This document shows positions 25,161 to 32,736 of a DNA stretch of 64,000 nt, piece by piece. The notes under the pieces were generated by a model. That model made no database searches, was not told the DNA's origin, and worked only from the letters and a program-made list of their open reading frames with translations. The translations under genes and the position numbers were made by a program. The DNA is from an uncultured Lachnospiraceae bacterium (GTDB taxonomy: Bacteria > Bacillota > Clostridia > Lachnospirales > Lachnospiraceae): assembly GCA_902801515.1 (NCBI GenBank), contig CADCII010000010.1, positions 1 through 64,000 on the forward strand, written 5' to 3'. Every line of letters begins with the position of its first letter. Positions within the stretch are counted from its first letter, which is position 1.

Positions 25161-26426
25161 TCAGTACATCAGATATGCCCTGCACGGGGCCTGTTCTGCG
25201 TTTTCTTTTTTCAGCGGAGCTGCGCTGAGCATATATTCTCCATCTTCAATCTCTGCAAGGTCCAGTCCCTTCAGAATTGCTGTGTTCCTGCTTGACAGTT
25301 CGTAGTAAACCTCTGATTCTCCAATCGTTCTGCCCGAAGTCCCTACCAGGAGAATCCCCATCTCAAGCATATGATGAGCAGTCTCTTTCGAGATCGTGCA
25401 GCTGCCCCGAAGAAGAATTCTCTTCGCTGCCTGGGCGGAGGATGAAGCCATGACCGTACCGATTGCTTCCGGTGACACAACCCCTTTCTGGGTCGTTACG
25501 ACACATCTTCCGACAAACCTCTCCAGCGACAGCTGCTCCATGGTATCTCCATCCTGATAATATCTTGCAGGAGCTTCCGCAACGGTCTTTGGTCCGGTAA
25601 TGTCAAGAACCCTGCGATTCAATGGTCTGTCTGTGAAACTGCCTTCTGAATGCGGAGTCTCACTTGCCGCAGCTTCCATGAAACCGGCGGTGATGATACC
25701 GGTCGGGATCGCGACTATGCTCATTCCCAGAAGGCTTATGATGATTGCAAGTGTTTTTCCCAGTATAGTGACTGGATAGATATCACCGTATCCGATCGTT
25801 GACAGGGTGGAAACCGACCACCACAGGCCGGAGAATGCACTGGTAAAGACATCCGGCTGTGCGTCATGTTCCGCATAATACAGAAGCAGCGAAGACGCCA
25901 GCATCAGCATGAGAACAAGGAATACGGATGCGAGGATCTGGGAGGCTTTTCTGGCAAGCACAGATGTGATCACTGTGAGCGGGTCAGAATAACGATTGAT
26001 CCTGAAAAGCCTCAGGATCCTTGCTACTCTTATCAGCCTGAATACGATCATTCCGGGAGGAACGATACCGCTCAGATAAAATGGAAGGAAAGACAGAAGA
26101 TCGATAATGGCTGCCGGAGAGAGGATATATCGGATAAATGGGTGCTCCTCTTCCGGATACAGCAGGTCTGCCGTCCACAGACGGAGCAGATACTCAACAG
26201 TAAATGTGATCATGCAGATGGCATCCAGAAGATTCACCGCATCCGACGCTCTGCGTGACAGCTGGAACGTATCCACGGTCGTCAGAATGATGGACAGGAT
26301 GATCAGACAGATGATCGCACGGTCAAAAATGAGACTCGGAGCATCCTTTCCCCCGGCAATCTGTATGATCTCAAATATACGTTTTCTTCTGCTCTGAAGT
26401 CGGGATCCTGAAGCCATATTATTCAT
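25161..26426 (-). CDS. Voltage-gated K+ channel with C-terminal cyclase-family-like domain
   Basis: This 421-residue protein has six helices in the N-terminal 240 residues. The S4 sensor carries Arg at every third position (R130, R133, R136, R139, R142, R145), and the pore filter is STIGYGDIYP (about 209-218), as in Kv channels. After S6, residues about 263-421 resemble the second half of the cyclase/kynurenine-formamidase family (PF04199): RRVLDITGP, SLERFVGRCVV, ISKETAHHML, LVGTSGRTI, AAPLKKENAEQAPCRA. The metal-binding HxGTHxDxPxH stretch is absent, so it is probably a binding or assembly domain, not an enzyme. ATG 26417 is an alternative start. Channel call firm; C-terminal assignment by eye. 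Confidence 0.85.
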   Translation of the reverse strand: MNNMASGSRLQSRRKRIFEIIQIAGGKDAPSLIFDRAIICLIILSIILTTVDTFQLSRRASDAVNLLDAICMITFTVEYLLRLWTADLLYPEEEHPFIRYILSPAAIIDLLSFLPFYLSGIVPPGMIVFRLIRVARILRLFRINRYSDPLTVITSVLARKASQILASVFLVLMLMLASSLLLYYAEHDAQPDVFTSAFSGLWWSVSTLSTIGYGDIYPVTILGKTLAIIISLLGMSIVAIPTGIITAGFMEAAASETPHSEGSFTDRPLNRRVLDITGPKTVAEAPARYYQDGDTMEQLSLERFVGRCVVTTQKGVVSPEAIGTVMASSSAQAAKRILLRGSCTISKETAHHMLEMGILLVGTSGRTIGESEVYYELSSRNTAILKGLDLAEIEDGEYMLSAAPLKKENAEQAPCRAYLMY

Positions 26427-26528
26427 CCGCTCCTTTAACTATAATGCATTTTTCTTTCTGCGGCGGACCATGTACAGTCATCAGCCGGCTACTACTGATT
26501 ATAGTCATATAAAGCGATTTATTCCAGT

Positions 26529-26562
26529 AAAAAAGCCCCTCTCTCCCAAGAGAAAGGGGCTT
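26529..26562 (-). terminator. Terminator of tRNA-Arg
   Basis: AAGCCCCT / AGGGGCTT (26533-26540 with 26555-26562) plus inner TCTC/GAGA pairs, followed on the minus strand by a T run. Confidence 0.9.
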
Positions 26563-26567
26563 CAACG

Positions 26568-26641
26568 CGTGCGCGACAAGATTCGAACTCGCGACCTTCT
26601 GGTCCGTAGCCAGACGCTCTATCCAGCTGAGCTACGCACAC
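26568..26641 (-). tRNA. tRNA-Arg (anticodon ACG)
   Basis: The 74-nt cloverleaf is complete: acceptor GTGTGCG/CGCGCAC with one G-T pair and discriminator G, D-arm GCTC..GAGC, anticodon arm TCTGG-CTACGGA-CCAGA (anticodon ACG, read as ICG), and T-arm GCGAG-TTCGAAT-CTTGT with TTCGAAT. CCA is not encoded. It is monocistronic with its own promoter and terminator. Confidence 0.97.
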
Positions 26642-26660
26642 ACATTTTCAGAACGTTGCT

Positions 26661-26689
26661 ATATTACAGCAACTGCCCATCTTTGTCAA
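26661..26689 (-). promoter_or_regulatory. Promoter of tRNA-Arg
   Basis: On the minus strand TTGACA (26684-26689), 17 nt, TAATAT (26661-26666), 19 nt upstream of the mature tRNA. Confidence 0.85.
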
Positions 26690-26774
26690 GCACGGATTTT
26701 CTCTGAGTATGAAGAGCGTTTCTCCTAAGGGAGGTTGTCTCTCACAGCAAAACCGGAGATATTTCCCAGTTGAT

Positions 26775-26811
26775 GAAAAGCGGCGCCTCCCATACTGGGT
26801 GACGCCGCTTT
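26775..26811 (-). terminator. Terminator of the sugar ABC operon
   Basis: AAAGCGGCG pairs with CGCCGCTTT (26778-26786 with 26803-26811), inner CCC/GGG pairs, then TTTT on the minus strand. The rest of the gap 26690-26940 holds the hairpin at 26880-26905 and nothing else recognised. Confidence 0.8.
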
Positions 26812-26879
26812 ACTTCTATTAACAGTCTTTCAGAACAGTTCGATCCGCACACAACTTGATCTCTATTCTTTAGTTCCGC

Positions 26880-26905
26880 CCCCATGCAGGAAACCCTGCA
26901 TGGGG
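26880..26905 (-). terminator. Perfect 11-bp hairpin after the binding-protein gene
   Basis: CCCCATGCAGG / CCTGCATGGGG (26880-26890 with 26895-26905), 4-nt loop, no T run. It lies 35 nt after the stop codon and may protect the 3' end of the binding-protein mRNA upstream of the true terminator at 26775-26811. Confidence 0.6.
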
Positions 26906-26940
26906 AAACCGTTTTGGTTCTATATCAGTCTGCCAACCGA

Positions 26941-27939
26941 TTACATATAATCGTCAACATTGTCTGCAGTGATAAGAACGAACGGAATAACCGGAGCCGG
27001 ATCAAAGCTCTCGCCATTTACAAGCGCTTCAACGATCTCGATCGCGCCGTTGATCTGGCCTACGCCGTCCTGAAGGATCGTAGCCTTAAGGGAGCCGTCC
27101 TTGACCATCTGCATCGGAACTTCTACACCGTCAACGCCGATGCAGATAATGTCTTCTCTTCCGCTGTCGTTGCACATCTTCTGAGCTGCGGAGGACATTC
27201 CGTCGTTATCGCAGATGATAGCTACCAGCTCATCGCCATATTTGGATATAGCGTCGGAAGCAGCGTCAGCTGCAAGGTTGCCGTCCCACTTGGTATCGAA
27301 GTCGCCGACCATCTCGAATTCCGGATGCTCGTCCATGATCTCATGCATACCTTCGGTACGCTGGATCTGAGCGGAGTTTCCGAGAACGCCGTTGCAGTGG
27401 ATGAACTTGCCGCCGTCCGGGCAGTTGTCAACGACCCACTGTGCAAGCATGTTTCCTGCCTGAACATCATCGGATCCGACATAAGCGATCGACTTCTCGT
27501 CGCAGCTTGCGGACTTGGAGTTAACCTCGATTACAAGGATTCCTGCGTCTGCCATCTGGACAAGAGCGGGATCGGATGCTTCTGCTTCTGCCGGAAGGAA
27601 GATGACGATATCACACTCTTTCGCGATACAGTCTGCCGCACGGTCGATCTGCTTGTTCGGATCGGTCTCGCCGTCCAGCAGTCCGGTCCATTCATCAATG
27701 ATTCCGTCTTCAACTGCCTGGTCAAAATACTCCTCAGCTCTGGCATTGATCGGTGCATGGAATGGATCGGTGAAGTTCTTCGAGATGTAGCCGACTACGA
27801 TCTTGCCATCGCCGTTTACGTCTGCTTCATAGGAGACTTCAGCACCGGCTTCGGTTTCATCAGCAATAACAACTGCGCTGAAAACAAGGCTCATTGCCAT
27901 TACTGCTCCAAGAACTTTCATAACGATAGATTTTCTCAT
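26941..27939 (-). CDS. Ribose-type (CUT2) ABC substrate-binding protein
   Basis: This 332-residue type I periplasmic-binding fold captures the imported sugar or polyol. The two-lobe pattern is clear (KIVVGYISKNFTDPFH at the N-lobe start, DIVIFLPAEAEA, YVGSDDVQAG, NDGMSSAAQKM, ICIGVDGVEVP), as in RbsB/YtfQ-like proteins. The signal peptide (MKVLGAVMAMSLVFSAVVIADE) has no lipobox cysteine, which is unusual for a Gram-positive binding protein that normally needs a lipid anchor. ATG 27939 has GGAGG upstream. It is the last gene of the importer, 82 nt after the permease. Confidence 0.92.
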   Translation of the reverse strand: MRKSIVMKVLGAVMAMSLVFSAVVIADETEAGAEVSYEADVNGDGKIVVGYISKNFTDPFHAPINARAEEYFDQAVEDGIIDEWTGLLDGETDPNKQIDRAADCIAKECDIVIFLPAEAEASDPALVQMADAGILVIEVNSKSASCDEKSIAYVGSDDVQAGNMLAQWVVDNCPDGGKFIHCNGVLGNSAQIQRTEGMHEIMDEHPEFEMVGDFDTKWDGNLAADAASDAISKYGDELVAIICDNDGMSSAAQKMCNDSGREDIICIGVDGVEVPMQMVKDGSLKATILQDGVGQINGAIEIVEALVNGESFDPAPVIPFVLITADNVDDYM

Positions 27940-28021
27940 GGAATAATCCTCCTCACTATTCTTCTATCTTCGTTGTGTGCTTTAACAGTTTGTGTGCAGG
28001 TACGAACTGTCACATATTCAA

Positions 28022-28999
28022 TTAGTGTTTGTTGCGGTTCATTACCATATCCAGCATAACAGCTCCGATGATGATCAGACCTTTAACGATCGACTGATAG
28101 TAGGATGAAACGCCGATCATGTTCATGCCGTTGTAGATCAGGCCGATGATAAAGATACCCAGGACGCATCCGGGGATCGTTGCGATACCGCCTGCAAATG
28201 AAGTTCCTCCGAGAACTGCCGCCGCGATGGCGTCTGTCTCATAGCCGATACCGATGTTGGACTGGGCGGAACCGGTCTTGGACGTATAGATCATGGAAGC
28301 AAGTCCGGCGAGGACACCTGAGATGGTGTATACACCGACAATGACCCAGAAGCGGGAGACGCCGGCTGCGATCGCCGCGTTTACATTTCCGCCGACTGCG
28401 AAGATATAACGTCCGAACTTCGTCCAGTGGAGCATCAGATACATGATGATCGTCACTACTATGAAGATGATAATCGGCATCGGGATGCCCAGGAACTTGT
28501 TGGAATAGATTCCCGTGAACCAGTCATTTGTCAGCATGACAGCTCGTCCGCCCGTGATAACCTGAGACAGGCCGCGGATGACCAGCTGCATGGAGAGAGT
28601 TACGACAAACGGGAACATATTAAACTTGGCGATGAGAACACCGTCGATAAATCCGAATACTGTTGCCACTCCGACTCCTGCGAGGATGGAGAGGAATGCC
28701 GGCCAGCCCATATTGGTCATGGTCTGTCCGATAATGCAGCTGGTAAGCGCCAGCTGAGCGCCGACTGTCAGATCAATACCGCCTGTGGTAATGCACAGAC
28801 ACAGTCCGTAGCACAACAGACCGTTAATGGAGATCTGAGTCGCGACATTGATGATGTTGCCCGGAGTCATGAAGCGCGGCTCCATGATGGCAATCACGAT
28901 CATCATGATCACCAGCACGATTCCTATACCGTACTGTCCCAGAAGGGAACGGATCCTGTCCTGTGTGGTAACCTTTCCTGTCCGAGGTGAAGATGCCAT
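28022..28999 (-). CDS. Ribose-type (CUT2) ABC permease
   Basis: This 325-residue protein of the RbsC/BPD_transp_2 family has about nine to ten hydrophobic helices. GGIDLTVGAQLAL (about 69-81) and AAAVLGGTSFAGGIATIPG (about 259-277) are the family signatures. It forms the membrane channel with the ATPase encoded 11 nt upstream; AAGGAGG precedes ATG 28999. The 82-nt gap to the binding-protein gene contains a weak hairpin (ACAGTT/AACTGT) that could set relative expression. Confidence 0.95.
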   Translation of the reverse strand: MASSPRTGKVTTQDRIRSLLGQYGIGIVLVIMMIVIAIMEPRFMTPGNIINVATQISINGLLCYGLCLCITTGGIDLTVGAQLALTSCIIGQTMTNMGWPAFLSILAGVGVATVFGFIDGVLIAKFNMFPFVVTLSMQLVIRGLSQVITGGRAVMLTNDWFTGIYSNKFLGIPMPIIIFIVVTIIMYLMLHWTKFGRYIFAVGGNVNAAIAAGVSRFWVIVGVYTISGVLAGLASMIYTSKTGSAQSNIGIGYETDAIAAAVLGGTSFAGGIATIPGCVLGIFIIGLIYNGMNMIGVSSYYQSIVKGLIIIGAVMLDMVMNRNKH

Positions 29000-29010
29000 A
29001 TTTATCCTCC

Positions 29011-30522
29011 TTATGCTACACCGAATGCACTGCTCAGAATAACCTCCTGAGTCACTTCGCCGCTGACTATATCTTTTCTGGAATACTCTCCGCTGATCCG
29101 ACCTTCATGGTAAACGAGAACACGGTCGCTCATGCCCATGATCTCCGGCAGTTCCGACGATACCATGATGATCGCCATTCCCTCTGCGGCGAACCGGCTC
29201 ATCAGGGAATAGATCTCTGCCTTGGCGCCGACGTCGACTCCTCGTGTCGGTTCATCCATGATCAGCAGTTTCGGAGCTGCCATAACCCATTTCGCGATGA
29301 CGACCTTCTGCTGGTTGCCGCCGGAAAGTGAGTAAGCAGTGTGTTCAATACTGGCTGCCTTCAGGAGAAGTGTCTTTGACACCTCCTCAACTTCCTTCTT
29401 CTCTCTCGCCTGATTGATCAGCAAGCCTTTCTGGCGCTCCGGCAGGCTGGGAAGCGACGTATTTTCACGGATGGAACGGTGCAGGCACAGTCCGAAGCCC
29501 TTGCGGTCTTCATTTACCATACAGACACCCTGCCGGATAGAATCTCCCGGATTCTTCCGATTAAACACCTGGCCGTTCAGGTACATGGTTCCTGACTTGA
29601 TCGGATCCATCCCGAAGATGGCACGCATGGTCTCGCTGCGGCCCGAGCCTACCAGTCCGGAGAAGCCCAGGATCTCACCCGCGTGCACCTCAAAACTGAT
29701 ATCCTCAAAACCGTCTCCACTCAGGTGCTCTGCCTTGAAGACGACATCACCGATCGGGCATTCCACCTTCGGGAACTGATTTTTGACCCTGCGGCCGACC
29801 ATCATGGCAATCAGGTCGTCATTGGTAACATCTTTCAGTGCGGACGTTCCGATAAACTCACCATCTCTGAAAACAGAAACCGAATCACAGATCTCGTAGA
29901 TCTCAGCCATGCGGTGTGAGATATAGATTATGGCAACACCCTTGGCCTTCAGATCACGGATAACACGGAACAGGTGCTGTGTCTCCTGTTCATCCAGAGA
30001 GGAGGTCGGCTCGTCCATGATGATCATCTTAGCGTTGGTAGATACTGCGCGGATGATCTCAACCATCTGAACATCGGCCAGCTTCAGATTCCGGATCAGC
30101 GTATCAGCCGGATACGGAAATCCAAAATCATCAAGGATCTTCTGGGTCCTTTCATTCTGTTTCCGCTTGTTCAGAAAGATTCCTGTGTGGTCTTCTCTTT
30201 TCAGGAATATGCTCTCCGCTATGGTCAGATGCGGTTCCGGGTTCAGTTCCTGGTGGATCATGGATATACCGCTGTTGATCGCATCCACAGGTCCCCTGGC
30301 CTGATAGGGTTTCCCGTCAAAGACCATAGTTCCGCTGTCCTGATGATAGAGTCCGATGACGATCTTCATCAAGGTCGACTTTCCGGCTCCGTTCTCTCCG
30401 AGAAGAGCATGGACTTCACCCGGCCTGACATGAAGCTGCACATCTTTCAGTGCCTGCGTGCCGCCGAATGCTTTGGATATACCCTTACATTCAAGGATAT
30501 AATCCCTGGTCTGTTCGCTCAA
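29011..30522 (-). CDS. Ribose-type (CUT2) ABC ATP-binding protein, two NBDs
   Basis: This 503-residue tandem ATPase of the RbsA/MglA type energises the importer. The N-terminal NBD has Walker A GENGAGKST, a degenerate signature region (LKLADVQMVEI) and IIMDEPTSSLD. The C-terminal NBD has the family-typical degenerate Walker A GLVGSGRSE, signature LSGGNQQK and LLIMDEPTRGVD. The start codon appears to be TTG 30522, 7 nt after GGAGG; no nearby ATG fits. A promoter and palindromes lie in the 170-nt gap upstream, so the ABC genes may be transcribed separately from the dehydrogenases. Confidence 0.95.
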   Translation of the reverse strand: MSEQTRDYILECKGISKAFGGTQALKDVQLHVRPGEVHALLGENGAGKSTLMKIVIGLYHQDSGTMVFDGKPYQARGPVDAINSGISMIHQELNPEPHLTIAESIFLKREDHTGIFLNKRKQNERTQKILDDFGFPYPADTLIRNLKLADVQMVEIIRAVSTNAKMIIMDEPTSSLDEQETQHLFRVIRDLKAKGVAIIYISHRMAEIYEICDSVSVFRDGEFIGTSALKDVTNDDLIAMMVGRRVKNQFPKVECPIGDVVFKAEHLSGDGFEDISFEVHAGEILGFSGLVGSGRSETMRAIFGMDPIKSGTMYLNGQVFNRKNPGDSIRQGVCMVNEDRKGFGLCLHRSIRENTSLPSLPERQKGLLINQAREKKEVEEVSKTLLLKAASIEHTAYSLSGGNQQKVVIAKWVMAAPKLLIMDEPTRGVDVGAKAEIYSLMSRFAAEGMAIIMVSSELPEIMGMSDRVLVYHEGRISGEYSRKDIVSGEVTQEVILSSAFGVA

Positions 30523-30559
30523 GCTGTCTCCTCCCTCCTTCTGAGTACCTTCCCTGACT

Positions 30560-30599
30560 GCACCTGCCAGGCAGGATTTTTCTGTCTGCCGGCAGGTGC
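30560..30599 (-). other. Leader hairpin before the ABC ATPase gene
   Basis: Perfect 9-bp outer stem GCACCTGCC / GGCAGGTGC (30560-30568 with 30591-30599) with additional CTGCC/GGCAG pairing inside. It has no T run and sits between the putative promoter and the TTG start. Confidence 0.5.
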
Positions 30600-30607
30600 T
30601 AATCGAC

Positions 30608-30652
30608 TTGTATATACAATGATACTTTATTAGATTGACACGTCTGTGTCAA
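30608..30652 (-). promoter_or_regulatory. Putative internal promoter with two palindromic operators
   Basis: On the minus strand TTGACA (30647-30652), 17 nt, TAAAGT (30624-30629). The -35 is part of the inverted repeat TTGACAC-N4-GTGTCAA (30635-30652). A perfect 12-bp palindrome TTGTATATACAA (30608-30619) lies at the expected start of transcription and resembles GntR/HutC-type operators. Regulation is inferred. Confidence 0.45.
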
Positions 30653-30669
30653 CCTAAATAACCGTCGCA

Positions 30670-30683
30670 TGAAAGCTTTTGCA
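30670..30683 (+). promoter_or_regulatory. cre-like catabolite-control site
   Basis: TGAAAGCTTTTGCA differs at one conserved position from the CcpA consensus TGWAANCGNTNNCA. It lies just after the SDR gene and upstream of the ABC promoter, and inside an AATAACCG...CGGTTATT inverted repeat that may be a weak terminator. Confidence 0.35.
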
Positions 30684-30693
30684 AAACCGGTTA

Positions 30694-31476
30694 TTACACT
30701 GCCGTATACAGTCCGTCAATCAGAAGATCGGTTCCGTTTGCATATGCTGCGGAGTCAGAGCAGAGCCAGATAACAGCGCCCGTAAGCTCTTCCGGTTTCG
30801 CCATGCGGTGCATCGGGAACAGCGGCTCCCAGGCGGCCAGAAGTTCAGGCTCGACAAAGTTCGGATCGATGGACATCGGAGTCGCCACATAACCCGGACT
30901 GATTGAATTCACTCTGATACCGAACTCTACCAGTTCCACTGCCAGGCTCTTTGTCATATGGATGACGCCGGCCTTGGAAGCATTGTACGCAACCTGTCTC
31001 TGAGGAACATTTGCGATATAAGCAGACATAGAAGCAATGTTGATGATGCTTCCCTTAATACCGTTGTCGATCATGACGCGCGCCGCTTCCCTGGCAACGA
31101 TATATTCACCAGTCAGATTGATATCAAGGACCTGCCTGAACTCTTCCACAGATGCCTCAAAGATGTCCTTGTGGTAGCAGACCCCGGCATTATTGACCAC
31201 GATATCAAGCTTGCCATAAACCTCCATGATCTTTGCGATCCCTGCCTTTACCTGTTCTTCACTGGTACAGTCAGCGATGATATCAATTGCTTTTCCGCCC
31301 TCAGATTCGATGAGTTTGACACTCTCTGCCGCTCCGGATCTGGAGAAGATGGCGATGTCAGCACCGGCTCTGGCAAGATCTCTTGCGATCACCTGTCCGA
31401 TTCCTCTTCCCGCTCCTGTTACAAGGGCAACTTTTCCTTCCAGTGAAAACAGATTTGTGAGGTATTCTTTCTGCAT
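30694..31476 (-). CDS. SDR oxidoreductase, polyol/ketose type
   Basis: This 260-residue classical short-chain dehydrogenase has the cofactor motif TGAGRGIG (20-27), NNAG (95-98), catalytic Ser in NIASMSA and YNASK (Y164, K168). The surrounding SKAGVIHMTKSLAVEL and NSISPGY fit the D-arabinitol/mannitol dehydrogenase and sorbose/xylulose reductase branch. I chose ATG 31476 (GGAG 7 nt upstream); a longer frame to 31527 lacks homology. It is between a zinc alcohol dehydrogenase and a sugar importer, so it probably interconverts a polyol and a ketose from the imported substrate. Exact substrate unknown. Confidence 0.9.
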   Translation of the reverse strand: MQKEYLTNLFSLEGKVALVTGAGRGIGQVIARDLARAGADIAIFSRSGAAESVKLIESEGGKAIDIIADCTSEEQVKAGIAKIMEVYGKLDIVVNNAGVCYHKDIFEASVEEFRQVLDINLTGEYIVAREAARVMIDNGIKGSIINIASMSAYIANVPQRQVAYNASKAGVIHMTKSLAVELVEFGIRVNSISPGYVATPMSIDPNFVEPELLAAWEPLFPMHRMAKPEELTGAVIWLCSDSAAYANGTDLLIDGLYTAV

Positions 31477-31546
31477 AATGATCTCCTTTTCTATTAAAGT
31501 AATGGTGACAACCGTCCTGTGCGGCAAACAGCCGCCTTGTTACCTG

Positions 31547-32593
31547 TTACTCTTCGCTCTCGTCCACATCAATGAGAACCTTCATCGTGGTCTCCCTGTT
31601 GTCATCGATATACTGATATGCCTGCAGATAATCCTTAAATGCGAAATGTTTACTCATAAGAGGCTTCAGCTGGATCTTACCTTCGCCAACCAGACGGATC
31701 GCGTCCACATAATCCTCATGGCGGTACATCATTGTTGTGTTGAGGTCCAGTTCATGATCATTCAGCACTGCCAGATCAACGGTAGCCATCTTCCCGAAAA
31801 CTGCCACCAGGATGATCGTGCTTCCCTTGCGTGCGTACTTGATCGCCTGACCCATAGTGATGTCATTTCCGGCACAGTCGTAGATCACATCAGCCTTGTC
31901 CGGACCGAAGGACTCGATCATCGCCTCTCCGAAATCTTTGTTCAGTGTATTGTATACAAAGTCAGCGCCGCACTCTTTCGCAAGCTCCAGGCGGTAATCG
32001 GACACGTCTGTGACCATCACCTGCGCCGCTCCGAGAGCCTTGCAGGACTGCGCTAGCAGAATACCTATGGGACCGGCGCCGAGGACCACGACCTTTGAAC
32101 CCTCAAGTTCCGGGAATCTCTTTGCCGCATGGACTGTAACTGCCAGAGGCTCTATCATCGCGCCTTCATTGAAAGTCATGCCCTCCGGAAGCGGCGTGAC
32201 CTTGGATGCATCTACTGCAAAATACTCGCTCGCAGTACCAGTTGTCTGGAACCCCATGACTTTCAGTTCCTCGCACAGATTGTATTTTCCGTGTGTGCAG
32301 GGATAGCATTTTCCGCAGTATACCTGTGGCTCTATCGTCACCCGCTGGCCTTCAGAAAATCCGCTTACATTTGCACCCCAGGAGACAACTTTCGCCGATA
32401 CCTCATGTCCCTGAGTCACCGGGTAAGATGTGAAGGGATGGGTTCCGTGATATACATGAATATCACTCCCGCACACGCCAATCTTCATGATCTTCACGAG
32501 GACCTGATCATCTCCCGGTTCCGGTACCGGGATCTCCCGGAATGTAATCTGTTTCGGAGCCGTCATTACTTCCTGAAGCATCATCTTTTCCAT
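31547..32593 (-). CDS. Zinc-dependent alcohol (polyol) dehydrogenase
   Basis: This 348-residue medium-chain dehydrogenase has catalytic zinc ligands C41, H63 and E64 (GVCGSDIH, GHE), structural zinc cysteines C93, C96, C99 and C107 (YCGKCYPCTHGKYNLC) and the NAD site VVLGAGPIGIL. The subgroup resembles sorbitol, xylitol or L-iditol dehydrogenases. GGGGGAAA precedes ATG 32593. With the SDR downstream and the ROK regulator upstream it forms the catabolic arm of this locus. Confidence 0.92.
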   Translation of the reverse strand: MEKMMLQEVMTAPKQITFREIPVPEPGDDQVLVKIMKIGVCGSDIHVYHGTHPFTSYPVTQGHEVSAKVVSWGANVSGFSEGQRVTIEPQVYCGKCYPCTHGKYNLCEELKVMGFQTTGTASEYFAVDASKVTPLPEGMTFNEGAMIEPLAVTVHAAKRFPELEGSKVVVLGAGPIGILLAQSCKALGAAQVMVTDVSDYRLELAKECGADFVYNTLNKDFGEAMIESFGPDKADVIYDCAGNDITMGQAIKYARKGSTIILVAVFGKMATVDLAVLNDHELDLNTTMMYRHEDYVDAIRLVGEGKIQLKPLMSKHFAFKDYLQAYQYIDDNRETTMKVLIDVDESEE

Positions 32594-32631
32594 GTTTTCC
32601 CCCTGTATAAAAAAGAACTTTATTAAATGGT

Positions 32632-32671
32632 TTAATTATGTAATTAATTATATGCCCGCCACATGGGCGGG
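32632..32671 (-). promoter_or_regulatory. AT-rich palindrome and hairpin upstream of the dehydrogenase gene
   Basis: TTAATTA-TG-TAATTAA (32632-32647) is a near-perfect 16-bp palindrome, a plausible ROK-repressor operator. Beside it, CCCGCC / GGCGGG (32655-32660 with 32666-32671) forms a short hairpin that may end the regulator transcript. Confidence 0.4.
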
Positions 32672-32736
32672 ACAATATACAAACTGTTTAAAATTTACAA
32701 ATTCTATTTAGGCATACTACACAAACCGGCTCCGTC

